Below are positions 35,380 through 44,920 of a stretch of DNA of 64,000 nt, in pieces. This DNA comes from Harmothoe impar (lineage: Eukaryota; Annelida; Polychaeta; Phyllodocida; Polynoidae), in the NCBI GenBank assembly GCA_947462335.1, contig OX381718.1:40392976-40456975 (forward strand). Direction: 5' to 3'. Positions within the stretch are counted from its first letter, which is position 1; the number at the start of each line of letters is the position of its first letter. The notes beneath the pieces are model-generated. The model had not been told where the DNA came from. It searched no databases and was given only the letters and a program-made list of their open reading frames with translations. The position numbers were made by a program, and so were the translations under genes.

Positions 35380-38044
35380 GTCCTGGAGGCGCACCAACTC
35401 TGCTTCTAGCCGGTGTCGGTCTGTAACAACAGAGGGAGAACGGGGGATCAATTTGGACTACACCTGGGTAGGACAACCTCGAAATGAAGTCGGCCACCAC
35501 ATTCTCCTTGGAGCGAAGGTAGCAACACACAATTCTAATATTAAACACAAAACACATCCAGAACAGTTCACGCAGCAGAGACATTGCGATGACATTCTTG
35601 CTCCTGCCCGTTGCTAGCATACGGCAAACTTGAGTGTTGTCAGACCAGATCAAGATGGTATTGTTATTGAGCGCGCGACCCCACCGAGCCAAGGCCATCA
35701 CCACTGGCCACACCTCCTGGACATTGATGTTCTCCAGAAGATTGTCAAACGTAGGTGGGGGGAAGTAGTGGTCCGGGAAGAAGGGGAGATCCTTAGCCCA
35801 CTTGTCTAACCAGACCCCATACAACCAGTCCGAACCGAGACTAGAGCCAAAGCCCCGTGACGACGAGTCGCAGAATATCTCGGCCACTGGATTAGAGGGC
35901 TGGAGTATCCGGGCCTTGCCATTGAACACACTAGCGAATGACCTCCACCATTCCAGATCTGCATTGAAAGTGGGCGACAGTCTTGCTCGGTCGGTGGGTT
36001 CTGACAGGGAATTGGTCAGATTAATCACTCTCCTGGAGAAGGTCCTGCCCCCGTGCACCACCGTGGCACAATGTGCCAAGATGCCCGATAGCTGTTGGAG
36101 TTCCAACTTCGAAGCACTGGTCTTTGTCAGAAAGTCACTTATCGTTGAATACAAGTTGTCTAGCTTTTCCGCAGGGAGGCTCAACTCCATGTCTACACTG
36201 TTCACCTCTATTCCAAGACAAGTCAGGATCTGGGAAGGGCCTAGTACCTTCTCCCACTTGATGTCAAACCCGAGGCGCCTAAGCACCAGAATGAGCATGT
36301 TCATGTTGACCTCACAGTCTTGCTGGGACGAACCCAATACCGTAAAGTCATCAATGTAATTGGATATCCTGTCTACACCACGGCGGTTGAGACACCGCAC
36401 CACAAAGTCACCTAGCTGAGTGAAGAGCCAAGGGGCTGAGGCTAAGCCGAATGACAGGCACCTGTCCACTAAGACCTCCGGGCCCTCGCCGAAATCCCAA
36501 CGCAGGCCCTGATATGTCACATGGTCAGGCAATATATTCACCGATCGGTACGCCTTGGCTAAATCCACGACCGCTAAATAGTCATTGGGCTGTAGCATGT
36601 CTATGATGTAGTCCAACCCTTTGTACGAGAACTTTTGACGAGTGGTGGACATGAAGTTGTTGATGCTAGCGTGAAGCGGGCGCTTGCAGTCTGTAATAGG
36701 CCTAACGCCTCCATCTTTTTTCTTGATGGCTCCCATGCTGTGGATGCACTGAGGTGCACCAACGGCTTTAGTTATCTTGCCTGCCTTCACCTCAGAAACC
36801 AGAAGTTCACTCATCATGACATTGAACTCACTACTGACCGTACTTTTATAGTTGGATCGATCATAACCCGGGATATAGACATCATCCACAATATGAAAAC
36901 CAGTATTTATACCCCTCAGTACAAAATCATCCTCAGAGCACATGGCATCGGGGAACAAGACATACTCAGCCGCTACTCTACAAGGCTTGAGTTGGGAAAC
37001 TACAGGGCCTATCATGTGAACACAACTGCAGGTGCCCAATACACAATCACTGAATACTTCCACTACACAGTCTTCAATACACACACATGCTACCAGAGTT
37101 CTCACCCCTAAGGGTAATGTATCATTTGGATTGACATTTACAGTAACAGCCCTAGAGCTGTTTTGAACCTGCCCTAGGGCATCACCAGTAGTCCTCCCAG
37201 TAGGGGTAACAAAGTCTGGACCTAAGTCCTGTTCATCAACACTGTCAACAAAATCTAGGCCTAGGCCATATGGGGACACATCACTGAATGACACTAAGTC
37301 ACATGGAGAATCTGGGTTGCTAAACAATGCTTTGTCCCTAGGGACCTCACTGAGTGCACACTTTGCTTGTGAACTGGCAACACATTCATGTTCGCCGGGA
37401 GAACACTTATGTTCTTCGGGTGAACTTACAGTACTGTAACCTTCAACAGCGCCCCGTTGAAGGTCTAGACCTTCCACAGGAATGTCATATTCGATATGGT
37501 TAGCGTTTTCTGCGACTACTAGAGCCTGTATCACCTCAACAGTCGCCGGGGATTCATATTTAGCACCGATCAACAAAACCTCGCCATGTTCTGCGTCAGC
37601 GGAGGCTGGATGAGGAGGAGACATTTTACAATTTGAACGATTATAGCCAAACGCGGCCACTGAGCTGTCCGCAACCTCACCCGCAGACATAACAGAACAA
37701 GGAGAAGCCATTTCAGTAGTTATTGCGGACTTACCGGGTACATATTTGCCATAATCGATGAATTTGCAATCCAGCGAAGCGTCTTGTTGATCTTCTCCAC
37801 CACCCTGCCGCCATTTTGAATAAGGCATGCTGGGAGATGAAGACGACCGACTCGCTACAACTTTTTCGCTATAAGGCGCTAAACATCCAGAATTTGTCGC
37901 AGACGACCTTGTTATACCCCTAGAAGTATTAATTGCGGACATATTGTCCGGTTTTCGGTCTAATTCCGACAATAATTCAATCGAATCGAGCGAATGTTGC
38001 GACAGTGGCGCCCCCACCACCCCAGCGGACAACGACGGAACCAT
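35321..38044 (-). CDS. Reverse transcriptase-RNase H ORF of the retroelement
   Basis: 907 residues from an ATG at 38042-38044. Residues 1-390 are Ser-rich with a Cys-rich stretch (about 320-370) and match no domain I recognise. The reverse transcriptase spans about 400-640: VVDLAKAY with Asp494, SFGLASAPW at about 531-539, and YIDD at 563-566. RNase H follows at about 720-858 with FCDSSSRGFG (Asp725), Glu777, WSDNTQ (Asp802) and Asp852 in NVVADFISR. All catalytic acids are present. The frame is the same as Gag, and the intervening 61 codons are open, so only the Gag UGA separates them. The enzyme copies element RNA into DNA. Confidence 0.93.
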   Translation of the reverse strand: MVPSLSAGVVGAPLSQHSLDSIELLSELDRKPDNMSAINTSRGITRSSATNSGCLAPYSEKVVASRSSSSPSMPYSKWRQGGGEDQQDASLDCKFIDYGKYVPGKSAITTEMASPCSVMSAGEVADSSVAAFGYNRSNCKMSPPHPASADAEHGEVLLIGAKYESPATVEVIQALVVAENANHIEYDIPVEGLDLQRGAVEGYSTVSSPEEHKCSPGEHECVASSQAKCALSEVPRDKALFSNPDSPCDLVSFSDVSPYGLGLDFVDSVDEQDLGPDFVTPTGRTTGDALGQVQNSSRAVTVNVNPNDTLPLGVRTLVACVCIEDCVVEVFSDCVLGTCSCVHMIGPVVSQLKPCRVAAEYVLFPDAMCSEDDFVLRGINTGFHIVDDVYIPGYDRSNYKSTVSSEFNVMMSELLVSEVKAGKITKAVGAPQCIHSMGAIKKKDGGVRPITDCKRPLHASINNFMSTTRQKFSYKGLDYIIDMLQPNDYLAVVDLAKAYRSVNILPDHVTYQGLRWDFGEGPEVLVDRCLSFGLASAPWLFTQLGDFVVRCLNRRGVDRISNYIDDFTVLGSSQQDCEVNMNMLILVLRRLGFDIKWEKVLGPSQILTCLGIEVNSVDMELSLPAEKLDNLYSTISDFLTKTSASKLELQQLSGILAHCATVVHGGRTFSRRVINLTNSLSEPTDRARLSPTFNADLEWWRSFASVFNGKARILQPSNPVAEIFCDSSSRGFGSSLGSDWLYGVWLDKWAKDLPFFPDHYFPPPTFDNLLENINVQEVWPVVMALARWGRALNNNTILIWSDNTQVCRMLATGRSKNVIAMSLLRELFWMCFVFNIRIVCCYLRSKENVVADFISRLSYPGVVQIDPPFSLCCYRPTPARSRVGAPPGHGTGIRHETHQEVTVEALL

Positions 38045-38227
38045 ATGATCCCGCGGCCGCGGAACTCTTCGTGACGAAAAATGTGTGGAATGTGGAGAGC
38101 TACACTGGGGCTCTGCGCCCTGATGGTGCCCTGTGTTTCCATGCTCCTCTCTTTGTACAGTCTGTTTACACTCACCAGCTGATGTACTCTGGGCTGCTGC
38201 TGGAGGTGCTGGGGCTGACTCTGGGAG

Positions 38228-38230
38228 TCA
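38228..38230 (-). promoter_or_regulatory. In-frame UGA between Gag and RT-RNase H (candidate readthrough stop)
   Basis: On the minus strand the Gag stop reads UGA followed by CUC. The 61 codons from there to the RT ORF's ATG are in the same frame with no further stop. UGA followed by CU is a recognised leaky context. A readthrough Gag-RT polyprotein is therefore possible, as is independent initiation at 38044. Confidence 0.5.
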
Positions 38231-39391
38231 GGCTGTAGGCTTCTGAGCCTGTTTCTTGATGTTGGGGCAGTTGGGGGCCTTGTGGTCACCAAATCCGCAG
38301 GAGTAGCAGACATGGGGTTTCTTGCAGCTGGCCCCATCACAGGACTTGAAGTTGTAGTACCAGCATGGATAACCATCACCTCCTCCATCCCCTCCCCCTG
38401 ACCTGGCAGCCTTCTTCTTGGCCCACTTGGATTTCCCCGAGGTAGGCGGGGCCCCACCGCCCCCACCCCCGGTCTTGAGGGAACGCAGTCCGAGGTGCCG
38501 ATTTATCAGGGATTGGATGCCATAAGTAAGGACTTGCATCCCATCAGTGGATGCCAGACTCCGGACCGCTGCATCATATTCTAGGAGATAATGGAGCTCG
38601 TAGATGACTTCCGCCGACCGGTCCGACAAGTACCGCATGTGGGACAGCAGGTTAAGGGCATCCTCGGTGCCCTTCTCCACATGCCGCTCCAGGAGACTGC
38701 ACAGGCAGGAGTTAAGCTGTGCGAAGCTCTTGGGCCTATCCTGGCCATCTGGGAGATATCTGGTGATATCCATGTTGACTACGCGTTTGGCCCTCCTCCT
38801 TCGTCTGCGGTGACGCCTGGTACCGCTCGACTCAGACGACAGGGAGCTGTCCGACATAGGGAGGCCAGGCACCGGGAGGCCAGGCACCGGGCGGCCAGGC
38901 ACGGGACCTGGGCTCGGGTGTGGTTGTCGGTTCTTGAATACTCCCAGCCGTTTGAAACCCGTACTCACGGCGGAGTTCAGCCCCTGGACAGAGGCTGACA
39001 ACTGGGCGATGTCCTGTCTCACATTGGCTAACTCCTGTTGCTGGTCCTCCACCAAGTCTCTTAGCCCAGACACTGAGATGTCGTCCTCCTCAGACTCCTG
39101 GTAGTCCTCATCGTCATATTCGTTAAGGCCGAATAGAGAGCCATACTGGTCTCTGCCTGGGGCACCTGCAGACTGTGACCCCCTCACTGTGTGCCTGGTG
39201 ACTCTCCCTGTGGGTGTAGTATAGGCCTCCTCCTGGCTACCACCTGGCTGCTGGCCACCTGGTACAGGCTCCACTTTCTCCAGGCCTAGAGCTGCCAATT
39301 CCTCCTCAGTCATTGCTGACATAGCACAGGCCTTGCCAGTAGGTGGCTTGTGTCTATGCAGGCATGTCTTACAGGCCCTCAGACCCGACAT
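38228..39391 (-). CDS. Gag-like ORF of the retroelement
   Basis: The 387-residue reading starts at an ATG at 39389-39391 (MSGLRACKTC). The frame stays open further 5' into repeat A1, but that part looks non-coding. Features in order: an N-terminal Cys/His patch, an acidic region (YDDEDYQESEEDD), a putative coiled coil (about 105-145), a Pro-Gly repeat (PGRPVPGLP), an Arg-rich run, and a helical capsid-like region. C-terminal zinc-binding motifs follow: CX7CX4CX3H and then a classical knuckle CYSCGFGDHKAPNC (CX2CX4HX4C). It should coat and package element RNA. It ends at UGA (38228-38230) followed by CUC. Confidence 0.88.
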   Translation of the reverse strand: MSGLRACKTCLHRHKPPTGKACAMSAMTEEELAALGLEKVEPVPGGQQPGGSQEEAYTTPTGRVTRHTVRGSQSAGAPGRDQYGSLFGLNEYDDEDYQESEEDDISVSGLRDLVEDQQQELANVRQDIAQLSASVQGLNSAVSTGFKRLGVFKNRQPHPSPGPVPGRPVPGLPVPGLPMSDSSLSSESSGTRRHRRRRRRAKRVVNMDITRYLPDGQDRPKSFAQLNSCLCSLLERHVEKGTEDALNLLSHMRYLSDRSAEVIYELHYLLEYDAAVRSLASTDGMQVLTYGIQSLINRHLGLRSLKTGGGGGGAPPTSGKSKWAKKKAARSGGGDGGGDGYPCWYYNFKSCDGASCKKPHVCYSCGFGDHKAPNCPNIKKQAQKPTA

Positions 39392-39423
39392 AGTGGCTGC
39401 ACAAGGTAAAACTCCAAGAAAAA

Positions 39424-39614
39424 ATACACAGGTGTGGATCCCTGTTAGATGGTCATGGTCCAGTGAAGAAGGACAACCTTGACCCTGACCTGGGGCATAC
39501 AGAGCCAGCAGGCCAGGTAGGCTTAGTATAAACCTAAGTAACATATATAACCAACTATGACCAATCATACCGGTAGCATTATACTTATATAATTATGGGG
39601 TAATTATATACACA
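39424..39614 (-). repeat. Split direct repeat A1
   Basis: 191 bp identical to A2. It forms the 5' end of the element on the minus strand and probably contains its promoter. Confidence 0.93.
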
Positions 39615-40635
39615 GTAAATTTTGGTCATGGAAAGCCTAAATTCTCCGATGCATTTTAGCCCCCAAGAATAAAAACAAAAATCCCTCGTCATATTTTTTG
39701 AACAGTGCTTGGTGATGAGAAACTTTTTTTAGTGGCCTTAACGTAAAGATAGAAAGCCAAGGGAAATTTCATATCAGATATTCAATAGATAACTTTTATG
39801 ACCATCAAAGCTTGACCATTCCATACTTCTGAAAAGGGAATCTTTTTTTTCGTAAGCTGTGCAATATATTGTCTTGGAGAACACGTTAGTAGTCTAATCA
39901 TAGCAAATTTCACTGCATTCTCAAGCCACAGGTTGTATCATGGGTAGTCCAGCCAAGGGACCCTTACCATTTTAAGCACATTATGTAAATCGCAGGTATC
40001 GAATAAGGCTTTCACAGCGTGGTTCACGAAGCTTAAACCCATTTTCAGCATTTCCTATCACCAAAGGAACCTTTCGTAAACAGTCGTGTTGATGTGGAAT
40101 ATACACTAATGGTATTTGTATACTTAAGCAAAGGTGTCGGAGGGAGGGCGGATATTCCACAAGATATCCCTGTTATTTACTTGTAGAAATTTGTGACATT
40201 TGAAGTGTACTCTGTTGATCTACATATTTTATTAAATGATCTATCTACATTATTTTTTTCAACATTACATTTTTATACTAAGAAGAAATTTAACGTCAGC
40301 ATTACCAAGAATCATCGTAATATGATTCTATCATACCTCTTAGATATTAGCAGTTTCCCCTCTGACATTGGTGCACATAAATTTCAAAATCACATTTTTC
40401 AAGGCACACAACACATCATCATTTGAAAATACAAAGGAAAACATATCCTTCCTATTAGTTATCTCTTTTTTTCTGCATGATTTCTGTAACCCGAAACACC
40501 AAGTATATAACCGGACGACTATATAATTTACAAATGAAATACCACAATATCGTTAGCAGGTATGCCTTGTCATTTTCCAGTGATATTTTCATTGTTAATA
40601 TAGGGAGTTCCACTAGGACTAGTTCATGCCCTTTT

Positions 40636-40649
40636 CCACTAGATGGCGG
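40636..40649. promoter_or_regulatory. CTCF-like motif in NAPRT intron
   Basis: CCACTAGATGGCGG fits the CTCF core consensus CCASYAGRKGGC at every position. CTCF is a bilaterian insulator protein. It lies about 1 kb from the end of the tyrosine-recombinase element. Motif evidence only. Confidence 0.4.
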
Positions 40650-41169
40650 AGCAGTGCTTCCTACATAGCAGGGCCACTGGGCAATAGAATTCTCTGCAAA
40701 ATGTTGATAGCAGCTATGAATATGGAGCATCTTCTGACAATATTAAATCTTGCCTTAGGTTTAAAGTGTTCTACTGCCTGTGGCAAACAGACAGAAAAGA
40801 AACAATACAGACATTGAAATATGCTGAGCTGTTCTATTGCCCTGTTGCCCTGCTATGCAACAGTTAGTGGAAATAGGCATGAATTAGAGCCTGGTGAAAC
40901 TCACTATTGGTACCACCTTCAAGCTTGATGAATCCCAATCTGTACTGATAGTTCCCAAGTGTCCAGTGCTGAGATGCTTTCCCTCATTAACATTTAATTG
41001 TGTCTGTAGTGTGGAACCCAGTGCGATGTGATATTTTTGTCTGTATTCGATATGCCACATTTTCTTGTTGCAGCGCGTTGTTGTGGATCGTTGCGAGCCC
41101 CAGGCAAGTACTAACACTCTTCTGGTTGGTCTAATACAAGTGTGAATTAGCCAATCGCTCCACCTCATA

Positions 41170-41450
41170 GGCCACACCCAAAAAAAGTTGATCAATTTTA
41201 TTGCGCACCTTATTTTGGAAATATCTTTTTTTTTTAAATTAAATTAAAAATAAATTGTCAATAGTCAATTTTTTTCATTAATTGAAAGTTATATCTTGCT
41301 TCTTTATTTTCTTGGTCCCTGCAGATGAATTCGAATTTTTGTTGTCAGATGTTCCCTATGTATCACCAGAGGCTGGTAAAAAAGAATCCATTGACATCGA
41401 AGAAAATCACAAAATAATACATTGACCAACTTTTTTTGGGGGGTGTGGCC
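41170..41450. mobile_element. MITE with GGCCACACCC-type inverted repeats
   Basis: The left end 41170-41196 (GGCCACACCC, seven A, GTTGATCAAT) is matched by the right end 41421-41450 in inverse orientation, with one mismatch and a 3-bp indel. ATA flanks both sides. A relative lies at 61470-61738. The interior is AT-rich and non-coding. Confidence 0.65.
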
Positions 41451-42195
41451 ATAACTAACAAAAAAACACTCCCACCACTACCCCGCTAACTCATTAACTC
41501 AAAAATCTAGTATAAGAGGAACTCAGGGTGAGGCTACAAGAGCTTTGGGATTTGTTTAGGTAAAGGGACACTTTGACACTTTCTTTCAGTTTAAGATTCA
41601 TAATCTAACGCTTTGGCTATTCCACTTAATACCAAGGTACCATTCATTTCATGTCATTCATCCATGTCTGTTTGTAATTAGAAAAACCAAGTCTACATCT
41701 TCCTCCCAACTACAAGCAGGTAACATAAAAATGTCAATTTATAACTTCCATCTTCCTCCCAACTGCCAACAGGTAACAGAAATGGTACATTTAAGCAACT
41801 TACATCTTTATCCCAACTGCCAACAGGTGACAAAAATGGTATATTTACAGGGATGAAGGTCTTCAAGTTATTTCTCAATTTTTTTTCATGTCGTAAAGAC
41901 CTGTACCTGCCCAAAAAGGACCTCTATTTAGGGGCCTCCATTTGAACATTCAAGTTGTTTTGGAGATTGGTCACTTTCATCCCTGCATTTAGGCAACTTA
42001 CATCTTTATCCCAACTTCCAGGAAGCAAGAAAAAAAGTTACATTCAGGCACTCTTCCTCAACAGAAAATTGGAAAATGAATATTTGTTGAGTATCAGGCA
42101 TCACATGCATTATTGCTAGTACCTCTTTACAAAGTACAAAACTGCTCTTTAGGCCGCTGGATCATCATTCATATTTCAGCTACTGCTCAAATATG

Positions 42196-42220
42196 TGTAT
42201 ATATATATATATATATATAT
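42196..42220. repeat. TA dinucleotide microsatellite
   Basis: Uninterrupted (TA)n just upstream of a NAPRT exon. Confidence 0.95.
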
Positions 42221-42270
42221 CAGAAACCATGACTGTCGACTCTTTCATCGGTAGCTGATTTATATTCCAG

Positions 42271-42351
42271 GGTCACTCCATCGATTCATTTGGAATCGGG
42301 ACTCACTTAGTAACGTGCCAAAGACAGCCTGCGCTTGGATGTGTGTTTAAG
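42271..42351 (+). CDS. NAPRT: NAPRT coding exon i
   Basis: Acceptor ATTCCAG, donor GTAAGC. It encodes [20 protein letters not shown] then ALGCVFK in full codons. GIGTHLVT is a hallmark of the phosphoribosyltransferase fold in NAPRT. The exon continues the reading frame of exon h across the 13.1-kb intron. Confidence 0.96.
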
Positions 42352-43126
42352 GTAAGCATGGTTTCTTAATCTCCCTTGGCAGAGACTCTCTCACTCATCT
42401 TTGCCTCAAGCTACAGACTTTAAGGAACTCTTCTGTGAAAGGAGGGAAGGACGGAGGACTATACGGGCTCTCCTATTACCCCTAGTATCCCTATCCAAAA
42501 ATAGTTGCTCATAAAATCTACAATTTAAACTAAAAAACATGGCCAATATATCTGTAATTTATTTAATCTCTTATTTAGATGTCTATTCACATATTTGAAT
42601 TGAATGGTTCACACAAAATCACATATTTCAATACATTTTGTGTAGGGACCGTTTTTGGCCCATTGGCTTGTGCATTCCCGAATTGGCGTAGAGATTGATA
42701 GTAGAGGGACTGAACAAAATATCTGCCGGACATAGGTTTCTATAAACTAACTAGTGCACACTGTTTTTAGCTGAATTTCAGACTATAAATATGAAATTGA
42801 TTGAGCCCAAATAAATCATCAACTATGAGAAATGCGATATTTGTCAAGCTTATTGTACACTAGCTAAGTTGAACACAGTATGTCCTTTGTTCACTGGAAT
42901 CACTGTTCTTAAAACTGAAGCAGGATTTCCACTGAGACCATACCTCAGTTGCTATCTACTTGGGTTAATTCAACTCCTTATGATTTAGCTTTCATCTGGT
43001 CTAAAAAATAACCTATGAAGTTCAAAGTTTGGCAATTACTTTAACCTAATTCATTTACTTTTTATTTTCATTATTTTTTAATATTTTTGATTAAATCTAA
43101 TTTTAATTTAATTCATTTTATTGCAG

Positions 43127-43315
43127 CTTGTTGAAGTAAATGGAGTTCCGCGTATAAAGCTGTCAGAGGATGTAGAGAAGGTGACAATGCCAGGGATGAA
43201 GGTCGTATATCGTCTCTACGGAAACGATGGGAACGCACTGGTCGATCTCCTTCAGCAACCCGATGAAGACCCACCTTTGGTTGGGCAACGAGTGCTTTGT
43301 CGACATCCTTTCCAA
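43127..43315 (+). CDS. NAPRT: NAPRT coding exon j
   Basis: Acceptor TTGCAG, donor GTAAGT, 63 whole codons. It encodes [32 protein letters not shown], and [13 protein letters not shown] up to RHPFQ, the C-terminal subdomain. Confidence 0.96.
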
Positions 43316-43651
43316 GTAAGTATTAACATTAAACACAGTCTATCGAAAGCCACACTGTATGCTGCTGAGAGGTGGGATGTACCCAACAGCGATTGCTGAT
43401 CATATCTTTTTATTCAGTGCTTCATATCAGTTCCCTTGACTCAAAAATTGTTTTCAGCTATCTGGGCATACACCAAAAATATTAAAATGTCCTATATGGT
43501 GAAAAACGTTTTATATTGACTAAAGACAAAAGTGCAATAATGTGTCGTTTACAGGTAGTTCTCCAATCAAACTGTCAAATTAATTTCACTATGACTTAGG
43601 CCTATAAGGTAGATATGTATCACACCTTACTAGTTTCTATCTTTGTTGTAG

Positions 43652-43723
43652 GAGTCGAAACGTGCTTATGTTATCCCTGCTAAAGTCGAAGCACTCTACA
43701 AATGCTACTACAAAAACGGCGAG
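43652..43723 (+). CDS. NAPRT: NAPRT coding exon k
   Basis: Acceptor GTTGTAG, donor GTAAAT, 24 whole codons, encoding ESKRAYVIPAKVEALYKCYY then KNGE. It is short but in phase with both neighbours. Confidence 0.93.
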
Positions 43724-44038
43724 GTAAATATTGAAAAAAATGTTAAATTACAAATTATACAGAAACCGAAAATTATAGTTTTAACCGGGTGTGAAAGGGA
43801 GGGAAAATATCGTATTTGTTTTAGTATTTCACCAGGTAATATAATGTTCTAAAATCTAACCAAATGTATAAACATTGCTCTTTTTATACAAATCCTTTTT
43901 CTGATGAATTGATTCATATTCCAAACTTTCGTTTATTACATTTTCACTCTAATTATTGGAATTGAGTTTTGTTCACTAAAATAATACCAGAGTACAGAAA
44001 GAAAATTTGCAATTTTATTTTGGTAAACAACATTTCAG

Positions 44039-44146
44039 ATACAACAAGACCTGCCAGTTCTGGAAACAATCAGAACTTCGGCTGCGGAATCTCTTCGGCG
44101 AATCAGGACAGACCACAAGCGTGCCCTCAACCCCACACCATACAAG
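44039..44146 (+). CDS. NAPRT: NAPRT coding exon l
   Basis: Acceptor ATTTCAG, donor GTAACC, 36 whole codons. It encodes IQQDLPVLETIRTSAAESLR then RIRTDHKRALNPTPYK, matching the C-terminal helix region of NAPRT. The next exon lies 17.8 kb downstream, beyond two large insertions. Confidence 0.95.
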
Positions 44147-44193
44147 GTAACCCTAATAGGGCAGCAGCAGACCCTCCAAAAGAGCCATATTCT

Positions 44194-44920
44194 AGGAGTT
44201 TAATGCATGGAAATACTGATGGCTAAAAACTTTTTTTTTGTGTTTGGGAATGTCTCTGGATACAGGAAAGTGAACTTGTGTTATCAAATTCATGTGCCGT
44301 TTTTGCAGAATTAACGCTTTTTTATGACTACCTTATCAAATCCAGGCTCTTTTTCTGGGGTCTCAGAAAGTAGACAAATTGACTTCTCCTGACATGAATA
44401 TTGACTGTATGAAGATTTTAATGATACCTACCCCCCCTAAATCAGACCCAAGGAATCCATTGGTGCTATTATCTCATTGCTAGGACAATTGGTTGCCTAG
44501 CAACAGTTGTTTTTCATAGCAACCGGTCCCATCGGAGAACAGATCATAGGCCAATAATAATCCGATGGGAATTCCATGATCATCTCAGTTTCACAAATGG
44601 ATTCCATACTTTATAGGGTCATAAATAAGAAAGTCACACTGCTCTGATTACAATTCCACATTTCAGGTTATTTCTAGGAAAATGAAAATGATCATTATAG
44701 CAAACACTTAATGGAACTCTAGTTTCACATGAAATAGAGGTATCAAAATTTAAATACCTAGCCAGCCTCTAAATTGAGTCTAAGGACTCCTGTGGTACCA
44801 ATAGGTTTCCCCTATGGACAATGATTGCATAACAATGTTTTTATTTTGCATAGCAACCATACCTTTTGCATAGCAACAATAGCAAATATGCAGGGTAGTG
44901 TCACAGATGAAACAAAGACA
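44194..44920 (+). repeat. Long terminal inverted repeat, left arm
   Basis: Pairs with 47910-48653. It carries several TTGC(A/C)TAGCAAC-type motifs, for example GTTGCCTAGCAAC at 44492-44504, resembling the X-box bound by RFX factors. Confidence 0.8.

Larger units (their letters stand above)
34056..39614 (-). mobile_element. Full-length tyrosine-recombinase retroelement (PAT/Ngaro-like, DIRS order)
   Basis: 5559 bp in antisense to NAPRT. Read on the minus strand it has the split-direct-repeat order A1, Gag, RT-RNase H, tyrosine recombinase, B1, A2, B2. A1 and A2 (191 bp) are identical, and so are B1 and B2 (83 bp). B1 and A2 abut exactly at 34362/34363. This arrangement, with a recombinase in place of a DDE integrase, is the hallmark of PAT/Ngaro-type DIRS elements, which move through a circular DNA intermediate and make no target duplication. 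All three ORFs are open and the repeats show no divergence, so the insertion is young. No extra hydrolase ORF, as seen in some Ngaro elements, is present. Confidence 0.92.
39615..42270 (+). other. Rest of the 13.1-kb NAPRT intron
   Basis: AT-rich intron. It contains a CTCF-like motif (40636-40649), a MITE (41170-41450), three related blocks around 41693-41850 each with AACTGCCAACAGGT-like sequence, and a TA dinucleotide run (42196-42220). No coding feature was recognised. Confidence 0.6.

Noticed and set aside
35802..37111. Plus-strand ORFs of 185 and 158 codons within the tyrosine-recombinase element
   Set aside because: They are antisense shadows of the intact RT-RNase H ORF, whose catalytic motifs define the true strand.
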